Positions 30,201 through 38,986 of a stretch of DNA of 38,986 nt are shown here, in pieces. The DNA lies in NCBI GenBank assembly GCA_003427395.1, contig BFEA01000849.1, forward strand, positions 105,807 to 144,792, given 5' to 3'. The position numbers and the translations under genes were made by a program. The notes under the pieces are model-generated. The model was not told the DNA's origin and made no database searches. It saw only the letters and a list, made by a program, of their open reading frames with translations. How positions within the stretch are numbered: the stretch's first letter is position 1; each line of letters opens with the position of its first letter. The stretch is from Chara braunii (taxonomy: Eukaryota > Streptophyta > Charophyceae > Charales > Characeae).

Positions 30201-31296
30201 CCGCTTGTTTCTGTATTTTCACTTCTTCCAATTGGCCCATAGCATCACTCCTAGCTTTGGCCTAAAAGTAGTCCGAAAAAGGGTCCTTGCCCATATCAGA
30301 TTCTGCTTGGGTTATTAATCGAAGTAGTGAGTTTTCCTTCCAGTTTCTCCTTGCTGCCTTCATTCTAGAAAAAGTGATAAGACTATGCCTTATGATAGCT
30401 ATTCCAGTGTCAGCTCATTGGAGGGGGTCATGAAACAGATCTTTAGCCTCTCCCCATTTCTCCATATGAGTTTGAACCTAACTGAGGATTTCTGGGTCCT
30501 TAAGTAAGTTTATATTTAGCCTAAAGGGAGGCCTATGCCTGTCAAGTACTTCCCTTGAAATGATGTCCAATGCGACTGGGTGGTGATCTTACATAGTTGT
30601 CGGCATCACCTCGCACCAAGTGTTTCTATCTCATGGGGTGCCTCGAACTAGGAAAAAATCCAGTTTTTTCATCGAACCCGGGGTGTGAGGGTTTGGGGGA
30701 GGCCCAAACCACGTAAAACCATTCGCCAAAGGGTTAAAATTTTTGAAGATATCAGTTAAATTTTGGGTCTGACAAAAGGAGGAAAATCTGAGTGAATCTG
30801 TCCGGAGCGGGGATGCAGACACAGTGTCCAAACCAGGGTTTCGTACTGTGTTTCAATCACCAGTGATAATCAAGTTCTCTTCGTCAGGGGTCTTACTAAC
30901 CCATGTTTCAAGGAAAATAATTATGTCACCATGATGAACTACTACATATACTGTCATAACGGCCCGGTCCTCCTCTTCGGTACTAAATTTTAGCTAGGCC
31001 CAACAACCTTCATGATCTGCATATGAATCAATGACATCGATGTCTAAGTCTTTATAGACCAGGATGACAACACCTCCCTTCGTAGTCTCCGTCAGGGACC
31101 ATATATGAGGTCCATCCCACCAGCGTTGGATATCTCACAGTTTGTCGTAATTCAGTTCCGTTTCTTGAATGCATGCAATTTGTACATTTTCCTTGTGGAA
31201 CCATGCTTTGAATATAGCTTTCTTGTACTTTTTTGCTGTATCACCAAAACCTCTGACATTCCAGATCAAGACTCTGATTCGTATTGGTAGAATCAT
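27270..31296 (-). pseudogene. LINE D ORF2 remnant (endonuclease-reverse transcriptase)
   Basis: An ATG at 31296-31294 begins MILPIRIRVLIWNVRGFGD, the endonuclease start, then ACIQETEL and NLIITGD followed by TGA at the conserved GDxN site (30853-30855). NFNPLANGFTWFGPPP and KKLDFFLVRG end the endonuclease. Reverse transcriptase blocks follow: MAKGKCPGLDGLP (about 29850), VKNWRPITVLNVTYK (about 29655), GAFVKGRSIFENIL (about 29535), LLLDMEKTYDKVGW (about 29450), SLRQGCP (about 29270) and the ADD box LADDLIV (Asp pair 29133-29138). Further blocks are INWEKSVYFLPSP, LFGRALVLTSAALSVL, GGLGILDPVQQN and DIWDEMSDTWLTVARLRLKL, then a zinc motif CSRCQWGWETATHVWLYC (about 27500-27450). Frameshifts lie at least after SLRQGCP and after RFL (28713). 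It acted in target-primed reverse transcription and is now inactive. Confidence 0.85.
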
Positions 31297-31299
31297 TGC

Positions 31300-33720
31300 C
31301 TAATCCTCTGCCGCGGGGGTTTTGGATACGGCCCGTTAGCGACTTTCTTGAAGGAGCATTCTTGCTTTGTTCTTTGCAGCCTAGTTCCTCTTGTCTCACC
31401 GGAGGTTGGAATTCTTTTCATTTAACCGTTTGACAAACGAGTCCGATGAGAAGTATTATGTCGCATTAATTTGAAACAACCAAACAACGACATCCTGAGC
31501 AGAAAGCGCGTCAGGTAGAGAGATATCCCTCAGGGTATCTGATGCAATGTCCAAGAAACGAGCGAGGGGCAACCAGTAAATGTTCTGGATACGCAGTTGC
31601 TCCATATCCGCTCATTCTTCTTGAAGACGCAGAACTTCTAGATGCAGTATTGTCTTTCTTCCACTCGAGTTGGTCACCACATGGCGGCCTCTCTTTGGTT
31701 CCGGGAAAATAGTGCACGTACCATGGCCTCTAAGGACGTCTTTTGTGACCGATGTGGTCCACTGGTCATCCAAGGGTAGGCCTTTCGCCGGTAGGGTCGG
31801 CAGTGACAAGCACTCCTCCTCATCTAAGTTCATTAGGACCATAGGACCGTGAACAAAAGACGTAATTACCAATGGCACAAGAAATTCCTTGACTGAGCCC
31901 TATTTTATGTCTTCCTTTGTTAACGTTTGCATGGGTTTGGCAAAGTCCAAGGTCTATTTCACGGGACGCTTCAGTTTGTCTGATTCACTGACTTTAGATT
32001 TTGTCGACAGTTTCTCATTCTGCTTCTTGGAAGCTCTTTGCTTCTTTGCAGGGGAAATGGCCTGAGGGTTCTGAAAAGGAGGAGAAACCTTATCCTTCAA
32101 GTTCGAAGAGTTTTCTGTTCGTGCAGGTGTCCCAACAGGCGTCCAATTTTATGAATTACCCACAGAGTGGTACTCTTCCCTGTCCGAAGGAGAAATTAGT
32201 ATCCTTGTTTTTCCTTCCGCAGATTGAACCGGGGGGTATGTAGATTCATACAGGGATTTCAAGCCCAGTTCTGAATCCACTTCGTCGCTAGAGTGGGGGG
32301 AATCGTACATCTTGTTATCGAATAATTCTATTCTTCGGTCTTCTTCCTCCTCCTCTTCCATAGAAGGGGAGAGGAAGTGATCTTTGTGAATCACCAACTC
32401 ATTACCTTGTACCTCAAAATTCGGGAGCCCTTTTTCTTCGAAGTCCGGTTCTGAGTTCGATCTTTTTCTTTTCTCTCTTGTGGGAGGGACTTTGTCTTCG
32501 TCCATCTTCTCTCCTTCCTCACTTACCAAATTCCCGTCATCCCTGTTCCCTGCAGCCTTTTCCTCAACGCCCTCTTCTTTCGAGGCCCTTCCCCTCCCCT
32601 TTGGGGTCTCCTTGCCTTCCGCTCCCTTCATGCCCTTGTCCGCTTTTTCCTCCCCGTTCCCACCTTTGTCCCCCTAATCCTTTCCTTTCTCCTTTTCTCT
32701 ATCACCTGGAGGATCTTTCTCCTTCTTTTCCTCGTCCCTTCCTTCCTTCCTCCCTTTCGAGCCCTCCTTGCCTATGTCTTTCTCTTTCCTCCCCTGTCCA
32801 TCTTCATCTTTTCCTTGTCTCCTCCCTTGTCTTCAACATCCTTCTTAGCCCCTTTATCTCATTTGTCTTCTTTGTCTCCCTTCAGGATTTTCTCCTTCCC
32901 CTTTGCTTTAATTGTTGAAGCAAAGGATTTCTTATTGTGCGAAGGGCAGTTACTGTCGCCCTGACTGTGAAAGTGTTTTCGGCATAGCGGACACCACGGG
33001 GTGTCTGCGCACACTACTCCAATCTCAACATAACCGTTATCACCCAAGTTAATAATCAAGTATTTTTTATAGCGCAATCTCGTTGCAGACTCAAGGTCAA
33101 ATCGGATGTTTATTAGTATGGGGCACAACTTATCGTTGAACGCTGGGTATTTTTTTAACAGGTCACACCCATACGCGTCTCTGATCGCTCCTCGTAGGAG
33201 GGGGAGTGCACCCAACGACACTTGTTGGCATCTTATCCAAACGAAACGATGCCTAGCTACCTCCCTTCATTCCCATAACTCTTGCTCAGTCATCCATGGT
33301 TGAAAGGAGACTGAGTACAGAACGTTGCCGAGCTCGATCTTAGCGTTGGCCACACAAAGCATCCAATCTGCCACTTCTTTCGAGGGCGCCACATATGAAA
33401 TTAAGTCCATTCCTTCATTGTGGAAAAAGACCTCTCTTCGGTGGAGTGGTCAGTTGACTCGAAGAGACCCATCCGTTCTCATAGATCCGAACGAGGCGTT
33501 TTTAACGTTCGTTGGAATCGTCGTGGAACCATCCCCAAAGAGGATCGTGATAACGTGCTCCCTCAACCATTCAGCCTGGATCTTATATAAATCCTGGTTG
33601 ATGGTAACTCTCATATAGTCGTCCCCCATTTCCACTTTTTGACGGTACCAAGCGGGGTGGGAGGATCCCATCGATGTAGCATTTGGTCAGAATTTCTCGT
33701 ACACGTTCTTTGTCTAATGG
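31300..33720 (-). pseudogene. LINE D ORF1 remnant (zinc-knuckle nucleic-acid-binding protein)
   Basis: It starts with DKERVREILTKCYIDGILPP (about 33710-33650), then a frameshift to GDDYMRVTINQDLYKIQAEW and REHVITILFGDG. Next come a stretch ending LLKKYPAFNDKLCPILINI and a zinc-knuckle-like WCPLCRKHFHSQGDSNCP (about 32990-32940). A long Lys/Glu/Gly-rich linker follows (32890-32150, purine-rich on this strand), then DEEECLSLPTLPAKGLP. The order (N-terminal conserved domain, zinc knuckle, charged tail) is that of plant LINE ORF1 proteins, which coat the element RNA. TGA codons interrupt it, for example at 33267-33269. It ends with TAG (31300-31302), three bases before the ORF2 ATG. Confidence 0.65.
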
Positions 33721-33760
33721 CGGAGGTGGAGGGGGTGACTTTTTAGTCACTATTCACTCA

Positions 33761-34250
33761 TACCCTAGTTAGGTTTTAACTTAATTAATAACTATGTTGA
33801 CTAGATATTGGTAAAAATATACTTAAATAGCGGAGCCTCCAATTACTTAATGAGAGAGAATCATACATATTCCCTCATCACACGTCCTCCCTATGTAAGA
33901 GCGAGGAAATGTTATACCTTCATCTTACACGTGATTGACTCTTCAAAGGCAAAAACCGCAATCCACAAATTCCCGCGTCAACTCAAACAACCCGAGGGTT
34001 GACCATTCTCCTGTTCGATCGTCCTTTCCGCTGTATCTCATGCCGAAGTGAAACGTGGTGAAGTCAGTCTCCACCGCCAGGAATCATTCTGGCCCCTGGT
34101 ATTCCACAGAGGGCACACACCAACTACTAGCTTAGGTGAGAAGGAAGAATACCCCACCATCCCTCGAAACTTACCGAGGGTTTGGTTAGTGTTCACTAGC
34201 TATGCCACCAAATTGCCCTAACCCTCGAAAGTTACGAACCCGTTCCCCAT
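33761..34250. other. No recognised gene
   Basis: Unassigned, AT-rich at first and then mixed. It lies between the LINE D 5' end and the dispersed element copy 2. Confidence 0.4.
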
Positions 34251-34680
34251 GTCGAGCGCATCGGTCCTGCACCGCATAGGGCAGCGCGGGACCCTCCCGG
34301 CCCCGTCACGCAGGAGTTGGTCTAAATCCTCGTCACGAATATACATGAAGCTTCCGCAAGCCGCTCCGGTCGAGTGCGCGAGCCATACCTCTCGCGAGCC
34401 CCTACGACAGGATAGGGTCTACACGAGGCACGACTTACCTCCACCTTATTAGGGCTGCCACCTCCCTTCGGTGGGCGTATCCCCGCCGAGCTACCAGTCC
34501 ACAGTACGAAAGCTGATCAACTGCAATCGCAGAGGTGGACCAGCCGAGGGCGTTTCTCGTTCGCTGTAACATAGGGGGTACGCTTGGTAGTACGCCTCTA
34601 TCGGACCTGCACGCGAACCGTCATCTTGGGGGGGCTGAGGTCCCAAGCACGACTCGTCGCCGGTCAACTAGGATGCATCC
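34251..34680 (-). mobile_element. Dispersed GC-rich element, copy 2
   Basis: The head (TGTCGAGCGCATCGG ... GTCACGCAGGAG, 34251-34318) is a diverged relative of the palindrome at 3306-3385. The rest aligns with 11427-11750. On the minus strand GGTAGCTCGGCGGGGATACG resembles a pol III A box, matching the same place in copy 1. No coding frame is recognised. Confidence 0.55.
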
Positions 34681-35999
34681 CACACGCCACACACACATCA
34701 TTATAAAGAACATAAAAAGAAAAACACATATACCTACACATACACATATACATATATTGAATGACCATGAACAAACAACGCGACAACACTCCTAGTCCCT
34801 TAGTAGTCATCCCATAACTCTCCGATGCGGAAATCGGATAGGCGTCATGAGCGAGACTTAGTATAAAACCGCGCGGAGGCAGGGCTAACTCATATCGATT
34901 CGCAATGCATGCCTACGCAAGCAGTCACAATGATGGCGTACTATTGAGTACCCATACTTATGCGGTCCTCGTTAATCTCGAGGGTCGCATTCAACACTCA
35001 AGTGTCGGCCGACACGCGCCTTGAGGGAATGATCTCTTGACGCTGGACAACTGTCAAGTGCGGTTAAAAACCACACCCTCTTCTGCATCCTGCGGAGAGT
35101 GGGTGGTACACAGGTTCATACCTGTAGTGGCAATCGTCTCTTATGACCCTGGAGACCAGCTCTATCATCCAGGGTCTGGAAAGAAGTCAAGGGGTTTGAC
35201 TTGGACGACTGCCACGGACTACAACGTTCAGCTATAAAAATTAATAGGCAAAATCAAGCAGCAAAAATAAACATCCCTACTCATATATCAAATCATGACT
35301 CGAGATAAAAATAAAAGGAGGGGGCAACATAAATCCATCAGGTACGCAGATCGTGCGTCACGTGGTTGTCATTCTCACTGCCTCCAAAGCATGACTCATA
35401 TACCAAGCTCCAAAATACTAACCTGCATAAAACACAGACACACACAATAGCCACACTGCCATACACCAATGTGGTCAATTTTACTGTTCCCTGTAACTCA
35501 CACCATGCCTCACACACTCAAGCCCCAGTCATAGTTCAACTTTTCATAAATCTCATAAATTCTTTATAATGGTCATTTAAAAGAAGTCCGGTTAAAACCC
35601 TCAAAGAAACCAATCAAATCACAGGGCTAAGGCAACCAAGTTGAGGTACAGGTGTAAGCAAAGTTGTGTCGTGAGCCGACAAGTCGGCGATCAACCAACC
35701 GACCTGTTATCAGTGATAACAGAAAATGATCCTCGTAGGATGAAGTTGAAACTAGTCCAAATCCTGGATCGAATGTCCAAAGAAGGCCTGTATCATAAGA
35801 CAGGTCAATATCCAAGCTAAATCGTCAATGTATAGAGATCAAATCCCCATGACACGTCCTTACTCAAGACTCTCCTAATAACCAAGCCTATGTCTATTTC
35901 TAAGTCAGTGCCCAAAGAAAGGTAGACCTATGACAGAATCTCCCCCATACAGAGTGGATTGCCAAAGTCGCCATCTGTCGAAACATAATCTATCTCCTC
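34681..35999. other. No recognised gene; TATA-like word and small hairpins
   Basis: A TATA-like TATAAAACC lies at 34862-34870. Small inverted repeats cluster here: TCCGAT/ATCGGA (about 34820), GTGTCGGCCGACAC (about 35002-35016), AGGTTCATACCT (about 35112) and GACCCTGG/CCAGGGTC (about 35146-35176). Whether they belong to one element is unknown. The right part is AT-rich. Confidence 0.4.
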
Positions 36000-36550
36000 T
36001 AAACTAAGAAAATTTTGGCAGCGCTTCCCGTAGGAAAAGTGTCTTTCCAAAATTTATATCATCCTAAATATGAAAACAGAAATAATCTTCAACCTTTCAA
36101 AGCCAAATTTTGTCTAACTCTCTGAATTAGCAAAAATTTAGGCAACACTCCCTTTATAAAATGAGACTTCCCAGATTTTTACTTAGCCATATATAAAAAA
36201 ATCAGACAAGTTGAACTTTGAAAAGTCAAATTTTGACTAACTCCTTATATTTGCAGAAATTTCGGCAGCGCTTCCTGTAGAGAAAGTAGCTTACCAAAAT
36301 TTATACAAAGCTAAGTTCAGAATTTTGACTTCTCAAGGTCCAATTTTGTCTATCTCCCTGAATTAGCAAAAATTTCGACAGCATTCCCTTTAGAAAAGGA
36401 GACTCTCCAGATTTTTACTAAGTCATATATAAAAATCAGACGACCTGAACTTGGAAAAGACAAAATCTGACTAACTCCTTGATTTTGTAGAAATTTCGGC
36501 AGCGCTTCCCGTAGAGAAAGTAACTTACCAAAATTTATGCAAGACCAAGT
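36000..36550 (+). repeat. Dimeric tandem repeat, about 240-bp period
   Basis: Type A halves (AAATTTCGGCAGCGCTTCCC, GTAGAGAAAGTA, ACCAAAATTTAT) begin near 36010, 36250 and 36482. Type B halves (GGCAACACTCCCTTTATAAA, GAGACT, CCAGATTTTTACT) begin near 36128 and 36364. The order is A-B-A-B-A with halves of about 118-122 bases. Similar CGGCAG..TTCCC arrays are familiar to me from untranslated parts of plant LTR elements, but I cannot confirm a link. Confidence 0.85.
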
Positions 36551-36829
36551 ATAATAAAAGATCATAGAAAATGCAGAAATTGACCTAAGTAAAAAAAACT
36601 TAGCCCATAAAATACAGAATTCAAACTAACTCTTATGACTCTAGCATGTGGCAAGCAACTAAAGCAACTACCTACCAACTGAAACTCAGACTAAGTAGTA
36701 ACCTCACTCAGCCACATGCGAGCCAAACCACAAAGGTAAGTACTCGCACCCTCCCCAAGTCAAATTTATCAAACAATAGTTCATAGTCTCTCAATGATTT
36801 ATCCCTTTATACCAAACTTACATAGGGCA

Positions 36830-37445
36830 TAAAGCTAGACCACCCAAACTTATGGAACATGTTTAGCTCAACCATGGAGTATACACAAACACAGAGCACA
36901 ACAACTTTGCCTCATCTTTGAGCATATGACTAGACCATTCTAGTCGCCCTGAACTGTTTAATATATAAAATTTACTAACTTTCTGGCTTTGTTCTAAAAA
37001 AGAATGAAAATATGGGCAGAGAACTGAACCATTCGACTTGGAAACAATGTTCAGCTTGACCAAATTACTTTCAATTATACTCTGTATTTTTTATTTCCTT
37101 CTTAATGATATGGCTTAGCGCTGGACCATTCGGCTTGGAAGCAGTGCCCAGCTGCCAGTTCACATGCAAATATAAGTAGGATACTTTCTTTTATACTCAG
37201 TTTATATTTATGTGCGTGGTTTTCAGGCTAAACCATCCAACTTAGAAACAATGCTCAGCCTTAGACCAAAATCCTCCCTCAGAACAAAACAAAAACTTAA
37301 ACCCTTAAGTTCAGGCAAACCCTTAGAAACTAAACACAGCGACCAGGTCATTCATCTTAGAAACAATGTCTGACCCTTCAGAAAACAGTCAAATAAACAT
37401 AGCCATGGGCCATTCAGCTTCGAAACAATGCTCAGTTTTTTGTTG
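36830..37445 (+). repeat. Degenerate tandem repeat, about 100-bp period
   Basis: Variants of GACCATTCGGCTTGGAAACA then ATGCTCAGC recur near 36838, 36932, 37027, 37125, 37230, 37347 and 37408. The spacing is 94-117 bases with a shorter last step. Between the cores the sequence is AT-rich and poorly conserved. Confidence 0.7.
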
Positions 37446-37692
37446 GCCCAGTCAAACGCATGCAGTTTGTCTTCCTCCCACCTTCCCCTAGTTCATCCCT
37501 TAGTCCGTTTTCAATCAAAATAAAGAGAAACTTAAGCTTCACACACACACTTTCTTTCATTTCAGTCTGATTGAATCCTGAAAGAAAGCAAGATCATAAG
37601 GGCAATCTCATGCATACATCAGTCAGACTATAGGGACATAGTCAAACATGGGTATAGTGGGGTTATACAGATAGAGAAAGATATACCCGTCA

Positions 37693-37743
37693 GTTCCCTG
37701 CCTCCAGAACCCCGGCCAGGTTCCGGCAGAGCTCCCGCAATCG
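37693..37743 (+). ncRNA. Structured 51-nt element, copy 2 (covarying hairpin)
   Basis: It has the same length, outer stem CTGCC/GGCAG and tail AGCTCCCGCAATCG as copy 1 at 14710-14760. The inner stem is GAACC/GGTTC in place of GAGTTC/GAACTC. Flanks differ between copies. Expression is not shown. Confidence 0.4.
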
Positions 37744-38922
37744 GTGGGTGGACTCCCCACAGAGTCTTGATGTGGTCTTACGGGTTGCAACCCCGCCTGC
37801 CGCCTTCCTCTCATAACCAAGATTAGACTGAGATTAAGAAGGGCAGAAGGAGGAGTTTCAGACTCTCGAGATACCAGAGGGGGACAACTCAACTCCCAGG
37901 AGAGGGTCTTGTAATCTTTATGCGCCTGAGGGCCCCACAATGGTAGCCAAAACGCGCAGCAACCCAGTCCGACTGAAGTCAATCATCAGTTACTGACTTT
38001 ATGACGACCCTCTAACTCGCGGTAATAACCCTTTTCACAAGCCTGATCGTGCCTCCAAGTCCCACTGCCTCGATCTCAAGCGGCACTGTCACTTGATACT
38101 AGTGCACATCTCCCTCACACTATATCAGAATGCCGATGATGCATAGTCAACCCCCAGCAAAACACAGCNTACTCAGTCAACTATAGTTAAACTGCCACAT
38201 GTTGACTCCCTGACGACTCTCCAATTTGCAGCAATATCCCCATTTTGCTAAGCTTGGTCACTTACCTATGGCTCGTGCCCCGAGGCATACCGGCCACGAG
38301 TAGGTTGGCACCCTCGTGGCTCTATTCTGGCTGCTACAGCCGGCAGGACGGACAACACACTAGCTAAGGGACAACTGCGTCGCCTTCCACCCTCTCCGAT
38401 CGATCACGCCGAGCAAGCTCTCAGACCACCAAGGAACGTTTACCGACTCACGCTCACCCCCTCACTGTTTCGTGCAACTTGAGCAAGCAGCGCCCTGACC
38501 AGTAGGGAAATCTCCAACCCAGTGATCGCCCCTCCGCTGCTGTGCTTTAGGCTCCAAGTATCAGAATGGGCGGCTCATCCGACCCACAAACAGACCCTTT
38601 GCTTTCATGGCTGGACCCTAACCAGCTCGATCGGCATGATGGTTCCCGCACTGGCTATGGGCAAGTCTTCGGCTTAGGCCCTTCTTGCAGCCCTTCGGTT
38701 CGACAAGTTGCGGTGCATGCCGACCAACTTTCAAACTCGCAGTCATGCAGCTCCCTTCGTCGCTACTCCAATCGGTGAGAAGGCAGCCCGTCGTTCCATA
38801 AGTAATTTCGATACTCATTTTGCTCTCCTCACCCCGACGGCCAACGGGTAGGACTTCACCGGCGCGACTGACCTCACACTGCCGCTGTAGCGCCCATCCT
38901 ACAGCAGGCATCACCCAACCAG
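37744..38922. other. No recognised gene; diverged direct repeat
   Basis: The block TGACTTTATGACGACCCTCT (about 37994) recurs as TGACTCCCTGACGACTCTCC (about 38204), with similarity for about 60 bases, giving a 210-base period. An ambiguous base is at 38169. Open frames near 38566-38914 show no motif. Confidence 0.45.
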
Positions 38923-38929
38923 GTAAGTG

Positions 38930-38986
<57 letters not shown>
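38920..38986 (+). repeat. Splice-donor-like site and CT microsatellite at window end
   Basis: CAG|GTAAGT at 38920-38928 is followed at once by (CT)n to the window end. The stretch before it (38560-38922) could be an exon of a gene extending beyond this window, but I see no conserved product. Confidence 0.6.

Larger units (their letters stand above)
26674..33760 (-). mobile_element. LINE D, near-complete, minus strand
   Basis: Read on the minus strand it has a 5' region, ORF1, ORF2 (endonuclease, reverse transcriptase, zf-RVT-like C-terminus), a 3' UTR of about 570 bases and a tail seen as 22 T at 26674-26695. The length of about 7.1 kb is usual for plant LINEs. Many stops and frameshifts make it inactive. 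It ends about 25 bases from the foldback at 26144-26649. Its 5' limit was set where ORF1-like coding fades. Confidence 0.75.

Noticed and set aside
34251-34680. Ribosomal RNA fragment
   Set aside because: The GC-rich, structured look suggested rRNA, but I find no conserved rRNA core motif and the sequence matches another dispersed copy at 11358-11770.

Overview
This is a eukaryotic nuclear window made almost wholly of non-genic, repeat-rich DNA. I find no intact conserved protein-coding gene. The best organism clue is four decayed LINE (non-LTR) retrotransposons. Their ORF2 has an apurinic-type endonuclease, a reverse transcriptase with an ADD box and a C-terminal zf-RVT-like zinc motif, and one keeps an ORF1 zinc knuckle. 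That layout is typical of plant-lineage LINEs, so a streptophyte (land plant or charophyte alga) is my best guess. A Chara-like alga is only a hunch from the abundance of microsatellites and such LINEs. The window has one 381-base assembly gap (20002-20382) inside a CA repeat and a few single ambiguous bases.

Layout. 1-1240: GC-rich words, splice-donor-like sites and TTC/ATT microsatellites. 1242-2686: 3' end of LINE A with a poly(A) tail and a strong stem-loop in its 3' UTR. 3025-7900: three tRNA-derived SINE-like heads, a perfect 80-bp palindrome, a 124-bp tandem duplication, a long miRNA-like hairpin and a 196-bp MITE. 8000-9880: CT and CG microsatellites, a diverged tandem duplication and an element with complex inverted repeats. 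10088-12041: 5'-truncated LINE B, cut into by a dispersed element, ending in poly(A) and TA repeats. 13120-14235: a 160-bp higher-order tandem array built on GATAAG/CTTATC words. 15020-19700: an unusual block of TG-rich repeats, a 35-bp minisatellite and a tandem array of roughly 0.5-1 kb units. Each unit carries an AAT microsatellite, a 13-bp GC palindrome and an exon-like cassette ending in a splice-donor consensus. 20380-22640: pyrimidine-rich DNA and SINE-like pieces. 22640-24236: LINE C. 24898-26649: a TIR element and a 506-bp foldback. 26674-33760: near-complete LINE D on the minus strand. 34250-38986: a second copy of the dispersed element, small hairpins, two tandem repeat arrays, a second copy of a covarying hairpin, and a terminal splice-donor-like site followed by a CT tract.

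The most noteworthy signals are the exon-like cassette array (16340-19330), the pair of 51-nt hairpins with compensating stem changes (14710-14760 and 37693-37743), the GATAAG higher-order array, and the placing of LINE nonsense codons at tryptophan positions. Nothing here forms a pathway or operon. The recognisable coding pieces belong to mobile elements, and all carry stops or frameshifts. Identities and alignments were judged by eye.
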